Shown one piece after another: positions 10,090-22,019 of a stretch of 64,000 bases of DNA. Under the pieces are notes generated by a model. That model was not told the origin of the DNA and made no database searches. It saw nothing but the letters and a program-made list of their open reading frames with translations. The translations under genes and the position numbers were made by a program. Within the stretch, counting starts at the first letter, position 1. Every line of letters starts with the position of its first letter. This DNA is from Toxorhynchites rutilus septentrionalis (taxonomy: Eukaryota; Arthropoda; Insecta; Diptera; Culicidae): assembly GCF_029784135.1 (NCBI RefSeq), contig NC_073746.1:185199983-185263982 (forward strand), read 5' to 3'.

Positions 10090-11330
10090 AGTGGCTGCAC
10101 GATTTTCCCAGGTTCCTAAGTTTAGAAGATCATGTTAGGACAGACATATTCCACTCTGCACAAAGGCAAGCGAGGACAAAAGTACTCGCAGTTTGCATTT
10201 ATTTGCAGAGCCGATTTCCCCAGAAACCTCGGTTTTGAAGTCTGTGTTAGGGAAACACATTTCAATCGGAACAAAAATACCCCCGATTTGTATGAATTCG
10301 CAATGCCGATTTCCCCACGCTTCATGGATTTGAAGTCTGTGTTAGGGAAACACATTCCAGTCGGAACAAAAATACCCCCGACTTGCATGAATTTGAAATA
10401 CCGATTTCGACAGGCATCTTGGTTTAGAAATCTCTATTAGGGAACACATTTCGGTGGGAACAAAAGCTCCCCCTACTTTCGTGTGTTCTTTTTCTTCTTT
10501 TTGGCTTTAAGAGGGTTTAAACTTTTCAGTTCACTCGCCTCTAGGCTCTTTCGTGTGCTTGCAATGCCGATTTCGCTGCTTGGTTTTAAAGTCTGTGTTA
10601 GGGAACATTTTTCGATGAGAACAAAAGTCCCCCTACTTTCATGTATTTGCAATGCCGATTTCCCCAAGGCTGCTTGGTTTTGATGGCTGTGTTAGGGAAA
10701 CCGTAAATCGGGCCAATCAAAACGATGCAGTTAGGGCGTTTAGATAACGCCTAGTTGCGATAGATGCGTAGAAATATTCCCTATCAAGTGATGCAAACAT
10801 CTCTCCTATCCAGTACGAAATGTTCGAGCTATAAGCATTCGAAATCTTTCATTTTTTCCTGCATGTTCTGTGTTTAGGTTTTGATTTTACCCTCCATATA
10901 TTCCGGTTAGACGTAGTCCCACGTCAAAAAAATACAAAATAGGTCTTTTGACCCCTCATGGTTTAGTGGTTTAGTGTTAAAAATGTAATTCCAAACATTC
11001 GAGCATGAGCTTAAAAACGCTTGCAGAAATTTCTCATTTCAGTAGTCCGTCATGTGCTGTACAAAAGCTGCTTTGCAGTTGAAAAAACGTTTTCAAAACG
11101 TTTACTTGTTTTCATCCCGTTTTTTTCGCATTTATTTTAGTATTTAAGTGCGCACACATTGTTAAAACCTTCTAGCTTACTTTTATTCAGTTCATTTGTA
11201 TTACTTCATTTAATCTTACATTTGTGAATGGCGATGAGACGATAGCCATTTTTCCACTGGTTATGATGTAGGACTACGTCTTTCATTTCTGTACTGGGGT
11301 GTAAGTTAAAGGTTTCCAAAACGAGCGCTA
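10090..11330 (+). repeat. Composite dispersed repeat with ~100-bp minisatellite core
   Basis: From about 10127 to 10705 a unit of roughly 100 bp is repeated about six times; each carries a GTCTGTGTTAGGGAAACACA-like core followed by CGGAACAAAAATACCCCC and GCCGATTTCCCC. At about 10905-10922 and 11268-11285 lie palindromic GACGTAGTC-type motifs (GACGTAGTCCCACGTC, GTAGGACTACGTC). The same combination, minisatellite plus palindromic GACGTA motif, occurs reversed at 41330-41900, so this is one repeat family rather than chance neighbours. A further copy of the palindromic end is at 52795-52855. Confidence 0.65.
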
Positions 11331-12003
11331 ATATTTCTTCGTCGGCTAAACGAAATGGTATGATAAACACTTTATTCGAGAGATAAAATATCTATGAGTT
11401 ACATGTTTGTTGATTATTAAAATTGTTTCAACAGCTTGAAATTTGTTTTTGAAAACAGGAAAATCTCATAAAAATATAAGGTACACCGGGGCAAGTTGAA
11501 ACGATTTTTTCGAAGTTCAACTTGAAAGTTATCCTAAAAAACTAAATCACTAAATTCAAATCTGTTTGCGGTATATATAAGGTATGACAGATGACTTTCG
11601 ATAAAAAATAGGGATTCACACCGGATGTTTCGAAAAATATCAATTTTTAAAATGTCTAACTATCATATGCATTGTATCCATTTGTCACGTAGAGCGGGAT
11701 AAGTTGGAACGCAGAACTATTATGAGTTTAATGTGCGGTTTTGCGTCTCGAACTACCTACAACTGATTTATGAAACACTAAATTGAAAGAATTACAATGT
11801 CAGAGTAGAGTCACTCAAAAAGACCACTAATGAGGTTTTTGGGATCAAATAATATTCGAATATTACGTAACGTACGCAGAAAGGAAGAAGGGGATACCTA
11901 GTGGAAGCTTTTTAGAAATAAATTCAACTAAATCAAACATTTATACGCAATTGACCATTTGTTACATGTTATGTAGGGAAGAGGGAGTAAACAGATTGCG
12001 TTA
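11331..12003. other. Unassigned, with a G-rich TA-element end
   Basis: TACACCGGGGCAAGTTGAAAC at 11481 resembles the termini of the TA-flanked elements at 14756 and 34389 but no partner end was found. The rest is AT rich and unrecognised. Confidence 0.35.
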
Positions 12004-12157
12004 GGCGTCGTGCACAAATTACGTAATGCAAGAAGAGGGGGGAGGGGCGTCGAGGTTGCGTTACTTTCTGTATATAAGAGGTGGGAAATTGTGTTACGTA
12101 GGGGGCGGGAGGTCCAAAATCTGTATTTTTAGCGTTACGTAATTTGTGCATGACGCC
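12004..12157. mobile_element. Palindromic MITE, PIF/Harbinger-like
   Basis: A 154-bp element with long inverted repeats: GGCGTCGTGCACAAATTACG at the left, its imperfect reverse complement at the right. It is flanked by TTA on both sides (12001-12003 and 12158-12160). A 3-bp TTA duplication fits PIF/Harbinger target preference. A second copy sits at 46677-46825 with TCA flanks. Confidence 0.72.
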
Positions 12158-12489
12158 TTACGTAATATTTGAATGACCTCTAATTGCAAAATTAACAAAT
12201 TTAACCCCTAATTGCAAAATTAACAAATTGCAAAATAAACAAACCCCCGGCTGAGCCAACGGTAGTCCTACACCTTGCGGTTATATTACACATATAACCC
12301 ACATGTAGTTTTTCAAACAAAAAAAATAAATCGATTAGTTGATAATAATTCATACTTCCTGAGAAAATACTTAAGGGGGGCACTCCTGCCTAGAAGGTCG
12401 AAAAATAGTGCGTCTTTTCAAGCGTGATCAAAAGCTGTCATCAAGAGAAGCGGCGAAACATGCAGATTTATCCAGTTTTGGGGTAGAGA

Positions 12490-12560
12490 TTGTACCCGAC
12501 CGGAAAGCAACTCCCACGGCCATAACGGGAATCGAATCCGAAGTCCCCTGCATGATACAG
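12490..12560 (-). repeat. tRNA-derived SINE fragment
   Basis: The minus strand shows a B-box-like GGATTCGATTCCC with a partial tRNA-like context, related to but diverged from the SINEs at 13008 and 25205. Confidence 0.45.
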
Positions 12561-12689
12561 AGTCTTCCAGATTAAACGCTCACGCCAAAAATTCGAATAG
12601 CTGCTTATAAATTTTTTTTTGCTCCGTCGATGGTAACACTGCATTACCCACTTCGGGACGATAATATTCGGCTACTCGTTCAGTCTGAT

Positions 12690-13016
12690 CGGATGGTTTT
12701 TAGTGTCAAAATGTACAATTTACAAGAACGTGTATTTTAAGTGAAATCGTATCACTCGAGCAACCGAAGCCTTAATGAAACTTTGTCCTCTTATGGTAAG
12801 AATTTCAACATTTCCCTTCGTCGATTACTTCCACTGGGGGTACGTGAACGACCGTTGCTATGTTAATAAGCCACAAAATTTGGAGGAACTTAAAGAAGAA
12901 ATAACTCGGATTTTCAACAGCATCGAAGTCTTAATGTTAGAGTTGCGCATGAAGGATTTTGTTCACCGTTTAAAACGCGTTATCGGAAAAAAGGATCTTC
13001 TTCTTAAATGGCGTTA
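12690..13016 (+). pseudogene. DD41D-group transposase, fused N- and C-terminal fragments
   Basis: A few N-terminal-like codons (12690-12760) run into a C-terminal part with FHWGYVNDRCYVNKPQNLEE, the FxWGYxKDRVY block seen in the transposase at 55641-56726, and FVHRLKRVIGKK before the stop. The central catalytic region is deleted. It abuts the SINE at 13008. Same broad transposase group as 55536-56839 but a different family. Confidence 0.6.
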
Positions 13017-13268
13017 ACGTTCCCTTGTGGAACTTTTGCCGTCTCAACGTATGCATTAACTAGCGTCATTTATTAATACTTGGTCGAGATTTCTTAAGCC
13101 AAATAACACGCCTTGAATGTATTCCGAGGGGCAAGCTCTTGAATACGCATGACCACAGTGCAAGTCGAAGGAAATTTCTTTGACGAAAAATCCCCCGGCC
13201 AGAACGGGAATCGAACCCGAACACCCGGCATGATAATGTGAGACGCTAACCACTCGGCCACGGGTGCA
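13008..13268 (-). repeat. Feilai-like tRNA-derived SINE
   Basis: Read on the minus strand from 13268, it starts GCACCCGTGGCCGAGTGGTT (A box) and has GGTTCGATTCCCG (B box) some 30 bases on, followed by a tRNA-unrelated body and a tail ending near 13008. Copies at 25205-25468 (same orientation) and 34265-34370 (3' part, opposite orientation) define the family. Resemblance to the Aedes Feilai SINE is from memory. Confidence 0.8.
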
Positions 13269-14755
13269 CAAAAAAAAAGGATGGTCACATCGAAAATGTC
13301 CCAAAAATAAGCTTTATTTTCGTTTTTTAAAAATACAAATCAGTTCACTTTTGTAAAAGTTATTAAAATTTGTTGCATGAGCGTTTAATCTGAAAGACCC
13401 TGTATGTGTGATGCTGATCACTCATCCACGGGAGTTACATATAAACCGTTACCATGTGGATTTCGACATAGTTGCCTCCACTATATAACCAAAAAGTAGA
13501 ATTCAAATGGTAATGGCTCCATATAATTTTCCAAAATCGTTATCAGTTTAACAAATGTAGTACAATTAATGATGTTCACAATTTTTCACTGGGCAATTTT
13601 CCACAACTCGTTGATTTACACACAGGTGCAAATATTCTCAGCTTGGATTATTTAATTATAATCACCAGCGTATCACAATGTGCGCAGGAGAAAAACAACT
13701 TGGCGTTCGGGGTTCACACTCATGAATAAGTAATATGAGAAATTCTTTGCGCATTCTCGGGAGCTCTTCAAGGCAGACAACGTTCCAACAACCCGAAGAA
13801 ACGACGGAGCACAAAGCCTACCGTTCTCAAATATATCATCATACCTTTTTTTTGTTTTTACGATTCGTTGATTTATGTGGGGCAATTTAAAACTGTGTTT
13901 GATTTGTTTGTATTCATGAACGGGGCGTCGTGATGTGGTTTGAGAAATTGGTCATTTTGGAAACCTGTTACTTTAAAGGTTTGAGGCGGTGGCTAGGTAA
14001 CAGTTGTTATTCTAAATCCAAGCTGCTTTGTAAGCTTTACGAGAGAGATAATTCAAAGCTCCACATCACATTGTCACAATGGGTGGCACATTCCTCGACG
14101 GGATTCCATGATGAGGGCTGAAGAAGATATTGTCGAAAAGACGGTGCTCCTTAGTACCCTGCAGCTGTTCAACGACCGGTAGTTCGTTCAGCTGTCCATC
14201 CGTGTTTGAGATAGCGTAAATTTATCGCCGGCGGAGATTTGTTTGTCTTCACGCTGAACTTTGCATCGCCTTTTGCTTTCAGCAACTAACCGGAATCAAC
14301 GCTTTGAAAGAAATGGGCTACCTCAAGGAATGCGCGGTTGCACAGCCACATTGTTACCGCCTCCGGGGTGTTTTGGTACAAACTGCAATAGGCCATTGGA
14401 TGCAGCAAAGCTAGCAGCTGGAGCGGGAAAAGCATTCAGCTGGCAACCTGGCAATGATGTTACAAACAAAACTGTGGTGGATGAAGTCGAACGTGAAAAT
14501 GGCAATTTGCATAAATTGGTGTGTCATTTACGTTCGGTTTGGCTGGGTGCACAAACAAACGGATGGATTGCCAGATCTGTTACAGAGCAGGTAATAACCG
14601 CTGAATAACGGAGAACTCATCAAACGCATTCCACTTTATTGGTAAATTATTGGTTTGAATGAGAGATGACACATATGAGTTTTCGTGAAAATTTCGATTC
14701 CTTCATCTTATTAAAAAAAACGACATCCAACCTTTTTTTCAATGAAATAATAATG
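13269..14755. other. Unassigned, possible decayed coding segment near 14276-14590
   Basis: Most of the stretch is unrecognised. At 14276-14590 the sequence is less AT rich and has protein-like segments in shifting frames (GINALKEMGYLKECAVAQPH, then GKAFSWQPGNDVTNKTVVDE). It is preceded by a pyrimidine-rich TTTCAG and ends at GAGCAGGTAATA, so it could be an old exon or transposon piece. No family was recognised. Confidence 0.35.
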
Positions 14756-15592
14756 TAGGGGAGAGGGAGGCAAGTTGGCGACGTTAAGCTTTGGCGAGCC
14801 CTGGATCTTGTAATTATTTTTTTTTAATGTTGATGCTGATTCATATAGCCTGAAGTGTTTTCTATCATATTATCTATTGGATGGGCAAAAAACTAAAAAA
14901 CTTGTCCATCCAAAAGCTTTGCGCAAAAAGCGTCTAATTCGCCATCTTCGCCAAGATGGCGAATGCCTGGAGGCAAGTTGGCGAATATGGTTTGGTCACC
15001 TTAAAATCAACAAAATGTAATAACAATTATTTATTTATCCTTGGTTGGAAACGTGGAAATGCCATTTTCATCAACACTGTAAATGTCACACGCAGGAAAA
15101 CGATACTAAGCTCGTTTATCTCCCAAAGTTCGAAAAAATAAGTCGCTTTTCACTTATAAGTTCTAACCATCTGCAATAAAAAAACAAAAATTAACATAAT
15201 GTTGCAGTTCGCCAACTTGCCCCCAAGCGACTTTTTCAATAAAAATAAATTTTGCTGAAAAAAATCATGATTGAAACTCGCCGGAAACAAACAGATTATG
15301 TATAATAGAGTACCTTTATCATGTATAAAATTATTTTGAAATTTTAACTTTTCTCGTAAAGTGGATAATGAAATTTGAAAAAACAGAAAAAAATAACAAA
15401 ATCACAATTTTCCTCATTTTTATTTTTTCACTTTTTTTGTGACAACGTTTTCGACAGAGTTACCGAGTACAAAGTTTGGCCTTGTTATGATGCACCTTCA
15501 GTGAAAATTAGGTGGCGCTACCTTCATTACAACGGGTCAAATTACCGATTCGTCATCTTGCCTCCCTCGCCAACTTGCCTCCCTCTCCCCTA
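14756..15592. mobile_element. MITE with perfect 26-bp terminal inverted repeats
   Basis: Bases 14756-14781, starting TAGGGGAGAGGGAGGCAAGT, are exactly repeated in reverse complement at 15567-15592. Both ends are bounded by TA. The motif GGAGGCAAGTTGGCGA also recurs internally near 14970, and its relative CGCCAACTTGCC near 15210. No transposase is encoded; the 837-bp element must be mobilised in trans. Perfect ends suggest recent activity. Confidence 0.82.
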
Positions 15593-16985
15593 TATATTGA
15601 TACGAATTCATCTCGAGGTAGAGATAAATTTGTGTACAATAAACACCAGTCATTCATCATAAAACCAACATCAGAACATCTTGTTGAGCAATATTGGAAA
15701 TACAAAAAAGCGTAGAATGAATACCACAATGTCCGACCCGGTCCTAGTGAGAAAGGATTGATAGTTTATAATGTTTTGTAGAGGAACTTCTATAAAGAGC
15801 ACATATCTCGATACGAACTATATACCAGACGGAGTTTTAAAATCATTCTATTTATTTTCGACAAATAACGCACAAGCTTACACTGGTTTATCATGAACAT
15901 AAATTGAATTCAAACTTTATTTTTAAAAATCATACAAAACATGCACGTTAATTAAAGTATGGCAAGTTTATTTCCAACTTCTTCGCACACAGTTCGTTTC
16001 ACGAACCGTTATCATACAGTCAGCAGCAGCAGTAGTCCCATCCACTGCCGCGTTTATCAAAAACGTCTGCTACTTCCTGTATAGCCTTCGTATTTGCGAT
16101 CGCTTCATTTTAGTTTAGGTATGTCTATACTGGAAGCTACGTTTGTAGTATGAAGCTTCGTATCGACAGGATCGGAAAATAAGTTCCTGAGAAATGCTTT
16201 GGGATTCCTGCCTCATCGAACGAATGTCGATGCCGTCTGCTATCAAAGAACACGCATGAGAAGAGGCTGAATATCACTGAGGCTTCGTTCATCGGCAATA
16301 TTCTAGGAAGGAAAGCTAGGAAAGATTTTCGCTCGAATTGTCATTAGAAATCATACCACAAGTACACAGACAGCGAAATTTTCTCAAATTATTGCTGGAC
16401 AGATTACACACAGCTCGAGACTGTGTCATCTTCACAGTGCGTTGCGAAAGTACATCGCCTGCTTGGGGAATCTTACGGTGAACATGATCCAGCAGTGAGA
16501 GATGACTTAGGTTAAACTGACCAGACGTCCCGCGTTACGCGAGACAGTCCCGCATTTCAACAAAATGTCCCGCGTTAGATTCCGTCCCGCGAAACGTCCC
16601 GCATTTGGCAAAAGAAACGAAAATGTCCCGCGATATCAATATATTTCAATATCACAATTTGATCATGTTGATTTTCTTAAATGGATGAGCCTCAAAAACA
16701 ATCTTTTATTTGGCAGACTGCTCAAGAGCGCTTCTAATGCATCCAGAGATTAATACGTTGAGCTGGTTTCATCGCACCGACATTAGGCTTTTTGTTCAGA
16801 GAGTGTCAACTGGAAGCGACAGCAACAAAATTGGAAAATGATTTTCATAAAAATCCCCTATTGATCCGCAGGGACAAACGTGAGCCAGACGAAAAGTTCA
16901 TCTTTGGTCCCCTAGCTCGGTCAGGGCTTAACGTTTTAAATAAGCCGGAAGAACTAGTGTATACTCCACAGGAAGAGGCAGAGTT
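15593..16985. other. Unassigned region with GTCCCGC-rich repeat and a small ORF
   Basis: At 16520-16640 the word GTCCCGC occurs repeatedly around a short palindrome (GTCCCGCGTTACGCGAGAC), likely an end of a non-autonomous DNA element. An open segment at 16792-17004 (LLIRRDKREPDEKFIFGPLA) looks protein-like but I do not recognise it. The rest is AT rich. Confidence 0.35.
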
Positions 16986-16989
16986 GTTT

Positions 16990-17640
16990 TATGAAGTATC
17001 GTAAATGAAGCACTGGGCGGTCTTACGGAAGTTGGCAGGAACCTGAACCATGGCCGATGAATAGATGTATATCGGCGTGTTATTTTACCTTTTCGTGGCT
17101 TTGGTGGTCGCCTGTTTCTCTATTTTGGCCATTCGCCCAAAAGTTTTCTATCGGGCGCAGCTGGGCAAGCACTTCGTATTATATGGCTTGGACATTCCCT
17201 TCAAGTCTGTCAGAGAAGGGCCTTCTTCGAGAACTTGATGTGAATGATATATTCGACGTCATCGCTTACCTGGGAAACGTAAAGTACCCGGTCCCCTGCC
17301 ATTCGTTGAATTCTAGCATTAAGTACGTCTCGTCTTTCATTATGAGTACGAAAAGAAGTCTTTCACTTCTTTCGCCAGCACCTCAAGCTACTCCTTCTGG
17401 GTGATTGCCTGCTGCTCAGATACGGCCGGTCTCGTCTGACGCTTCCGCCTAAAAATGTCCATTTTGGCCAGATTCTTCTCCACCGTTTGGCCGGTTGCTT
17501 CGATCTCCCGGCTTAAGGAGCGGCAAAGAGATGATATTGTAAATACCAGATCGGATATATCTGGCGGACACAAAGTGTCTCAGGATATCCAACTCCTTCA
17601 CTGTGGGGTGGAGCTTGCAGTATGGAAAAATCATCATGTT
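16990..17640 (-). pseudogene. Tc1-like transposase remnant
   Basis: On the minus strand, AKMDIFRRKRQTRPAVSEQQ lies at 17460-17400, MKDETYLML (first catalytic acid region) near 17345, and LAQLRPIENFWA with the last acidic residue near 17150. Several stops and a large deletion between these blocks leave it dead. It shares the MDI..RK...AVSEQQ and RPIENF blocks with the LTR-interrupted element at 1980-5095. A plus-strand frame through 17060-17230 is only its shadow. Confidence 0.7.
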
Positions 17641-19585
17641 GCTTGACAGTGCTGCTGCTGCGAATCAACAGCATTCAATCATGTTTGTTGTAGACTTAAT
17701 GAACGTAAGATTTAAAGAAAATTTGTTCCAATAAATTATCTTTCATCGCCATCCGAAATTAGTCCATTTTTTTGTGTCGATGAAAAATGAATTGGAATTT
17801 TCGAGCATTCCATTTGGTAATTTGAAGAAAATTGTAAAATTTAAATCGTGCTTGCCAGGCGTAAATGCTCTGATTGAGCGAGTGATTTTCGAGCGTAAAC
17901 AAAATCTAAACCACCGAAAAATCACAACTGAGTGCCGGTGCTCAGAAAGAAATAATACTGATCAGTTTAGACTCGCTAAACTATGGTATATGTTCACATA
18001 ACGTATATACATAACGTTTTGTACATATATATAAATGAAACACAAAATTCTGTATTACTCGAGAATTAATCAAGCAAATGGAACAAATTTGGCATATGGA
18101 GATTTTAGGGAGCAATAAATGTTTTTTGGTGGTTTGACACTCCTCTCTAAAGAGGAGGAGGGGAGGGTGCTGAACAACTCGAAAACTAATCAAACAAATG
18201 GAATTAAACTTAGCATATAGAGGTTTTAGGGACCGATAAACGTCTCTATGGTGGTTCGACACTCCTACCTCCTCTCTAAGGGGAGGCTACCATACAAATG
18301 AAACACAAATTTCTGCATAACTCAAAAACTAATCAATCAAATGGAGCCAAATTTGACATTTGAAGGTTTTTGAATCTGAGAAATGTTTCTATGATGGTAT
18401 GACACCTGATGGTATGGAGAGGAGTACCCGTAAAAATAATGCACATATTTCAACCAAACATGACAATTGAAATTTTCTTTAATGTGATAAAACGATATCT
18501 TCTTCTATATTTGTAAATAAAAATGGATCACCGAATGTGTTGATAAGAGCACTCGAGAAAGGAATTGTCCGATTTAGGACTGTCTTTATTCTATCATATT
18601 TTCTGTATCAAACATTTATTGCATGTAACGGAGAAACATGTTATTTGCAAGTGGTTGAAAAATCTTGAACGAGAATTTTGTCTGAAAATAATCTGATATT
18701 ATAATGACGAATTTTGGTAGAAGTACTAGGAATTTTACAGTGTAAGGTAATTTTAAAGGGTAGATTAGAAAATCAATCAATGAACAGTTCTGCGATTGGA
18801 CCTATGAACGTCCGCTTAGTAAAAAATCTTGAATGTGATAACGAAGAATAAATTTTGGGCGGGACGAAGTTTGCCAGGTCAGCTAGTATTTTATACAGTT
18901 GAATATTTCTACACCATAAACATTTGTGAATATTTTTGATCCACTTCCCTATGTTGCGGTATACACTGCACATGACGATGCTACGAGGTAGACACCTTTA
19001 ATTAACATCTCCAGAATTGTAGTATTATGCTGCAGCGAACGAGAATGTAAAAATCACGGAGTGAATATCCGAGAAAAAGGTCCAACCGATGTCAATAATT
19101 TACTACGATTGAGAGATATTAATTCGCTTGTTTCGCTCAACCAATCGTGGCAGACTATTCTCCTCGACGCTTGATGAGAACTGCCTTTTTTGAATCGAAA
19201 AGGCGAAACTGTGTCTACCTAAAGAGCTTATGAGTCATTCGCCTAATTATGAGATGCATTTATGCCATGTCAGAATGCATGTTTTGAAAGCAAGACATTG
19301 TACCGCCACAATGAAATACTGTAGCGATTCTGGTAACGATCCAGACTATTGGAAGAAGTGAAAAACACAGTTTTTCGGTTGCCGTTTCCGTATTGTAAAC
19401 TGGATCTTTTCGAACTACAAAATGGATGATCCAGTGCATACCTTGTTCAAAATAATCTCAAACAGTTACATGCTCTGTCTACAATAATAAGATCTCTAAC
19501 GAGATTTTCACAATGTTTAACCTACCCGATACTTATTTCTAGCGATCATTATTTAATTTAAATGTTTTAATTTACACTTTTTCAG
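17641..19585. repeat. Intronic DNA with ~120-bp tandem repeats
   Basis: Between about 18030 and 18430 three degenerate units recur, each with AATCAAxCAAATGGA followed by GGCATATGGAGxTTTTAGGG-like and GTGGTTTGACACTCC blocks, spaced about 120 and 144 bp. The remainder is unrecognised AT-rich sequence leading to the exon at 19586. Confidence 0.5.
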
Positions 19586-19651
19586 AGATGGCAGCGAAGA
19601 TGGTTCGTTCTGTACGACGATGGAGAGCTCACATACTCGGTTGACGAACAC
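19586..19651 (+). CDS. osp: outspread-like gene, exon with PH domain 1 core
   Basis: Exon bounded by TTTTTCAG acceptor and GTAAGT donor, phase 0 at both ends, encoding 22 residues ([20 protein letters not shown]...). [10 protein letters not shown] with D-x-G-E-L-x-Y is the beta1-beta2/beta3 region of a pleckstrin-homology domain. It matches the first PH domain of Drosophila Outspread and vertebrate MPRIP, which binds F-actin and recruits myosin phosphatase/RhoA signalling. The exons coding for the preceding N-terminus were not found in 1-19585 and are probably upstream of the window. The orthology call is from memory. Confidence 0.8.
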
Positions 19652-20020
19652 GTAAGTATTTTTAACAAGCAAATTACAGATGTAGTATTCAAATATATTT
19701 AAAAAACTAATGTAAAATATTAAACCAATCTGGAAAGGGTAGAACAACTTTTGTGGCCTCTGCTGCATTCTATTTTAAACTCCTTTTTAACCACAACTTT
19801 TACTCCTGCTTCTAATTGCTTCTAATTGATTTGTGATGAAAAGATTAAATATTTATCTCCATTGATGGACGTTATTGGATTCATCGGAGTTATACTGATT
19901 ATAATTTCAATTTGTACTCTATCCCAATTATTTTATCACTGCACACGAAGCACACTATAACACTATCCCAAGAGACATAATATAAGAGCCAATAACCAAT
20001 TATCTTTAATTTCTTCACAG

Positions 20021-20209
20021 CCGGAAACTATCCCCCAAGCCATAATAGATATGACAAAAGTGCTTGAAGTAACCGCTGCCGAAGACGTCACCAGTCATCC
20101 CCACTCGATCGCTATCACGGCCCCGGAACGGGTAACGTTTGTGAAAGGCACCTGCCCGGAGGAAACCAAATGGTGGTTCAATGTGTTAACAGGCTTTCCT
20201 AAAGCTAAG
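20021..20209 (+). CDS. osp: outspread-like gene, exon with PH domain 1 C-terminal part
   Basis: Sixty-three in-frame codons between TTCTTCACAG and GTAAGT. The product begins [20 protein letters not shown] and contains the invariant C-terminal PH tryptophan in [17 protein letters not shown]. Joined to the preceding exon it completes PH domain 1. In the family this domain docks the protein on actin or membrane. A GT microsatellite follows the donor directly. Confidence 0.85.
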
Positions 20210-20212
20210 GTA

Positions 20213-20250
20213 AGTGTGTGTGTGTGTGTGTGCGTGTGTGTGTGTGTGTT
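20213..20250. repeat. (GT)n microsatellite next to splice donor
   Basis: About 18 GT dinucleotides with one interruption start within the donor site of the 20021-20209 exon, in a 92-bp intron. Confidence 0.9.
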
Positions 20251-20301
20251 TAGCAATTTAAGTAGATTTGAGCCCGTCTCTCTGATCCTTTTTTTTCACA
20301 G

Positions 20302-20365
20302 GGCCGACACAAAAGAAATGCTACATTTCCTGGCGGGCAGGCAACCACTATTCTACAAACACAAC
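20302..20365 (+). CDS. osp: outspread-like gene, short post-PH exon
   Basis: Sixty-four bases between a T-rich CACAG acceptor and GTAAGT, encoding [20 protein letters not shown] plus a Gln, ending with one base of a split codon (phase 1). The basic [12 protein letters not shown] segment directly follows PH domain 1 in insect Outspread as I recall it. The next intron is 5.5 kb and carries several transposons. Confidence 0.8.
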
Positions 20366-20504
20366 GTAAGTATAAAAACAATGCTTGATATCCATCATAC
20401 TTTGAAAATGTAAACTATTTCAATCATATGCATTCTGCCAAATATATACCGAGAATTTGTTCTTAAAGAAAATGCTACATTTATCATCTAAATTTATATT
20501 ATCG

Positions 20505-20900
20505 CATTCAAAATAGGCCCCTTCTGAAGCAATGCACTTTTTCCAACGATCAATCCAACGATCAGTACCATTGAAGAAAAACATGAAGAGTGTCGTATGA
20601 CAACGTTCATGTCGACAATGAACTCCAGATTATTGTTTCCTCTTCGAACAACATGCGCATTGGATCTATACCCGTGCTGTCCAACCGGTGTTTTATCAGG
20701 ATTGATGAAAATGACAATCACGATTTTGCAATTCAATACTTCATTGTGCTCATTCAAAAAGGCTCCCAGCTCGTTGGCGCTGCGTTTGACTTTAAGCGTA
20801 TTGAGGTTACTGGCGCATGCGTGGATGAAAGCATGATGAAGCAGAACGTAGCGCCATCTGTCATTTGACAACGTAAATAAATTCGTCCGGTGTGAAAAAC
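20505..20900 (-). pseudogene. mariner-like transposase remnant
   Basis: The minus strand at 20570-20500 encodes DRWIDRWKKCIASEGAYFEC, the C-terminal W..W..CI...GAYFE signature found in insect mariner-group transposases. A short N-terminal-like open frame (20871-20590) precedes it with the catalytic core missing. Internally deleted, not functional. Confidence 0.5.
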
Positions 20901-20904
20901 GAAA

Positions 20905-21400
20905 GACGGTTAAGGAGGGACCCCGGTCTGGAAAATCGAAATTTTTGGGAAGCTTATGCTCTCATAAAAGTTTTCCTAAAAGGATTTTTCAAAATTCGAT
21001 TTCGTTGGAAAGTTGCAGCCAAAAGTACTATGTCACCTCAAGAGATATAGTGTTGCTGTACGAATTTTTAAACGCGTTTTTTTTCGAAACCATCTTATTT
21101 CAACTGGTGGTATCGATATCTCAGGATCTACTTAACCGATTTGGCTGAATTTTTTTTTATCAGCATGTAAAATTGAATTATCTAAGGCGTTACATAGACA
21201 GACAGCATCTACGCATTCAGCTGTCAACAGCGTAATAATCATTATTCGTGCACTCAAAAAATGGAAAATACATCTTCAAATATACCTTAAACAATAACCA
21301 AAATACCCAAACACTTCACTTTATTCGTAACATCCGAAAAAATCCACGAAAATTCATTATTCATTAGCGCTGTACCACATTAATAGAAATTTAACCCCCT
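20905..21400 (+). repeat. Dispersed repeat (related to 38800-39497)
   Basis: The left end AAGGAGGGACCCCGGTCTGG and internal blocks (TATGTCACCTCAAGAGATATAG, shown here only in part, and AATAATCATTATTCGTGCA) recur in reverse orientation at 38800-39497. That copy has recognisable imperfect terminal inverted repeats, so this is a truncated non-autonomous DNA element. No coding capacity. Confidence 0.55.
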
Positions 21401-21447
21401 TCCTGTTGACCGTTTGATCTGAAATTTGGAAAACATCTTCAAAATAG

Positions 21448-21750
21448 CTTTCATAAATAACTGTGTTCTACTAGTCAAGCCCATTCATTTGATACCTATA
21501 TTGATGGGGTTGTGAAAAAAATATATATGGCGCCATCTTGTGGTGGCGGCCATTTTCGATTTGCATTTTTCATAAATAACTGTGTTCTACTAGTCAAGCC
21601 CTTTCATTTGATACCCATATTGATGGGGTTCCAAGAAAATATGTAATCCGTTATTTTGTAATTGCCGCCATCTTGGATTAGCAGTTTTCATAAAAAACTG
21701 CATTCTACTAGTCAAGCCCTTTAATTTGATACCCATATTAGCTATTCAAT
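21448..21750 (+). repeat. ~118-bp tandem satellite, three units
   Basis: Units starting TTCATAAATAACTGTGTTCT at about 21448, 21566 and 21685 contain CTAGTCAAGCCC and TTTGATACCCATATTGATGG. Each unit ends with GCCGCCATCTTG-like sequence. Three imperfect units are visible. Confidence 0.75.
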
Positions 21751-21789
21751 ATGGAATTATTATACAAATTATTCAAAACTTCCGAAAAT

Positions 21790-21870
21790 CAAAAATAAAA
21801 TACTCCGGATAATCGAGTCTAAAATTCCGGATAATCGAATCCCGGATAATCGAGTCCGACCTGTATTAAA
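21790..21870. repeat. pogo/Tigger-like element end
   Basis: Three TCCGGATAATCGAGTC-like motifs in a row end at GACCTGTATT. On the minus strand this reads ACAGGTCGGACTCGATTATC, the usual style of pogo-group termini. No partner end was located, so it is a fragment. Confidence 0.5.
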
Positions 21871-22019
21871 CATATGGTAGCCGGCACCGTAGCGGTATCA
21901 TATATAGCTTACGACCTATTCTCATGTCGTCCAAGTTTTTCGTACATAATTTCATCAATATCAGTCGAACCGTTTCGGAGGAGTTCGACCACAAACACCG
22001 TGAAACGAGATTTTTACAT

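Noticed and set aside
10127..10705. CRISPR-like array because of regularly spaced repeats
   Set aside because: The whole ~100-bp unit is repeated, with no distinct spacers, and the context is insect nuclear DNA; it is a minisatellite.
13008..13268. A tRNA gene suggested by A and B boxes
   Set aside because: The cloverleaf stems do not pair, and the sequence continues into a shared non-tRNA body also seen at 25205; it is a SINE.
17057..17230. Plus-strand frame with a hydrophobic start resembling a membrane protein
   Set aside because: The minus strand of the same bases codes the LRPIENFWA block of a Tc1 transposase, so the plus frame is a shadow.
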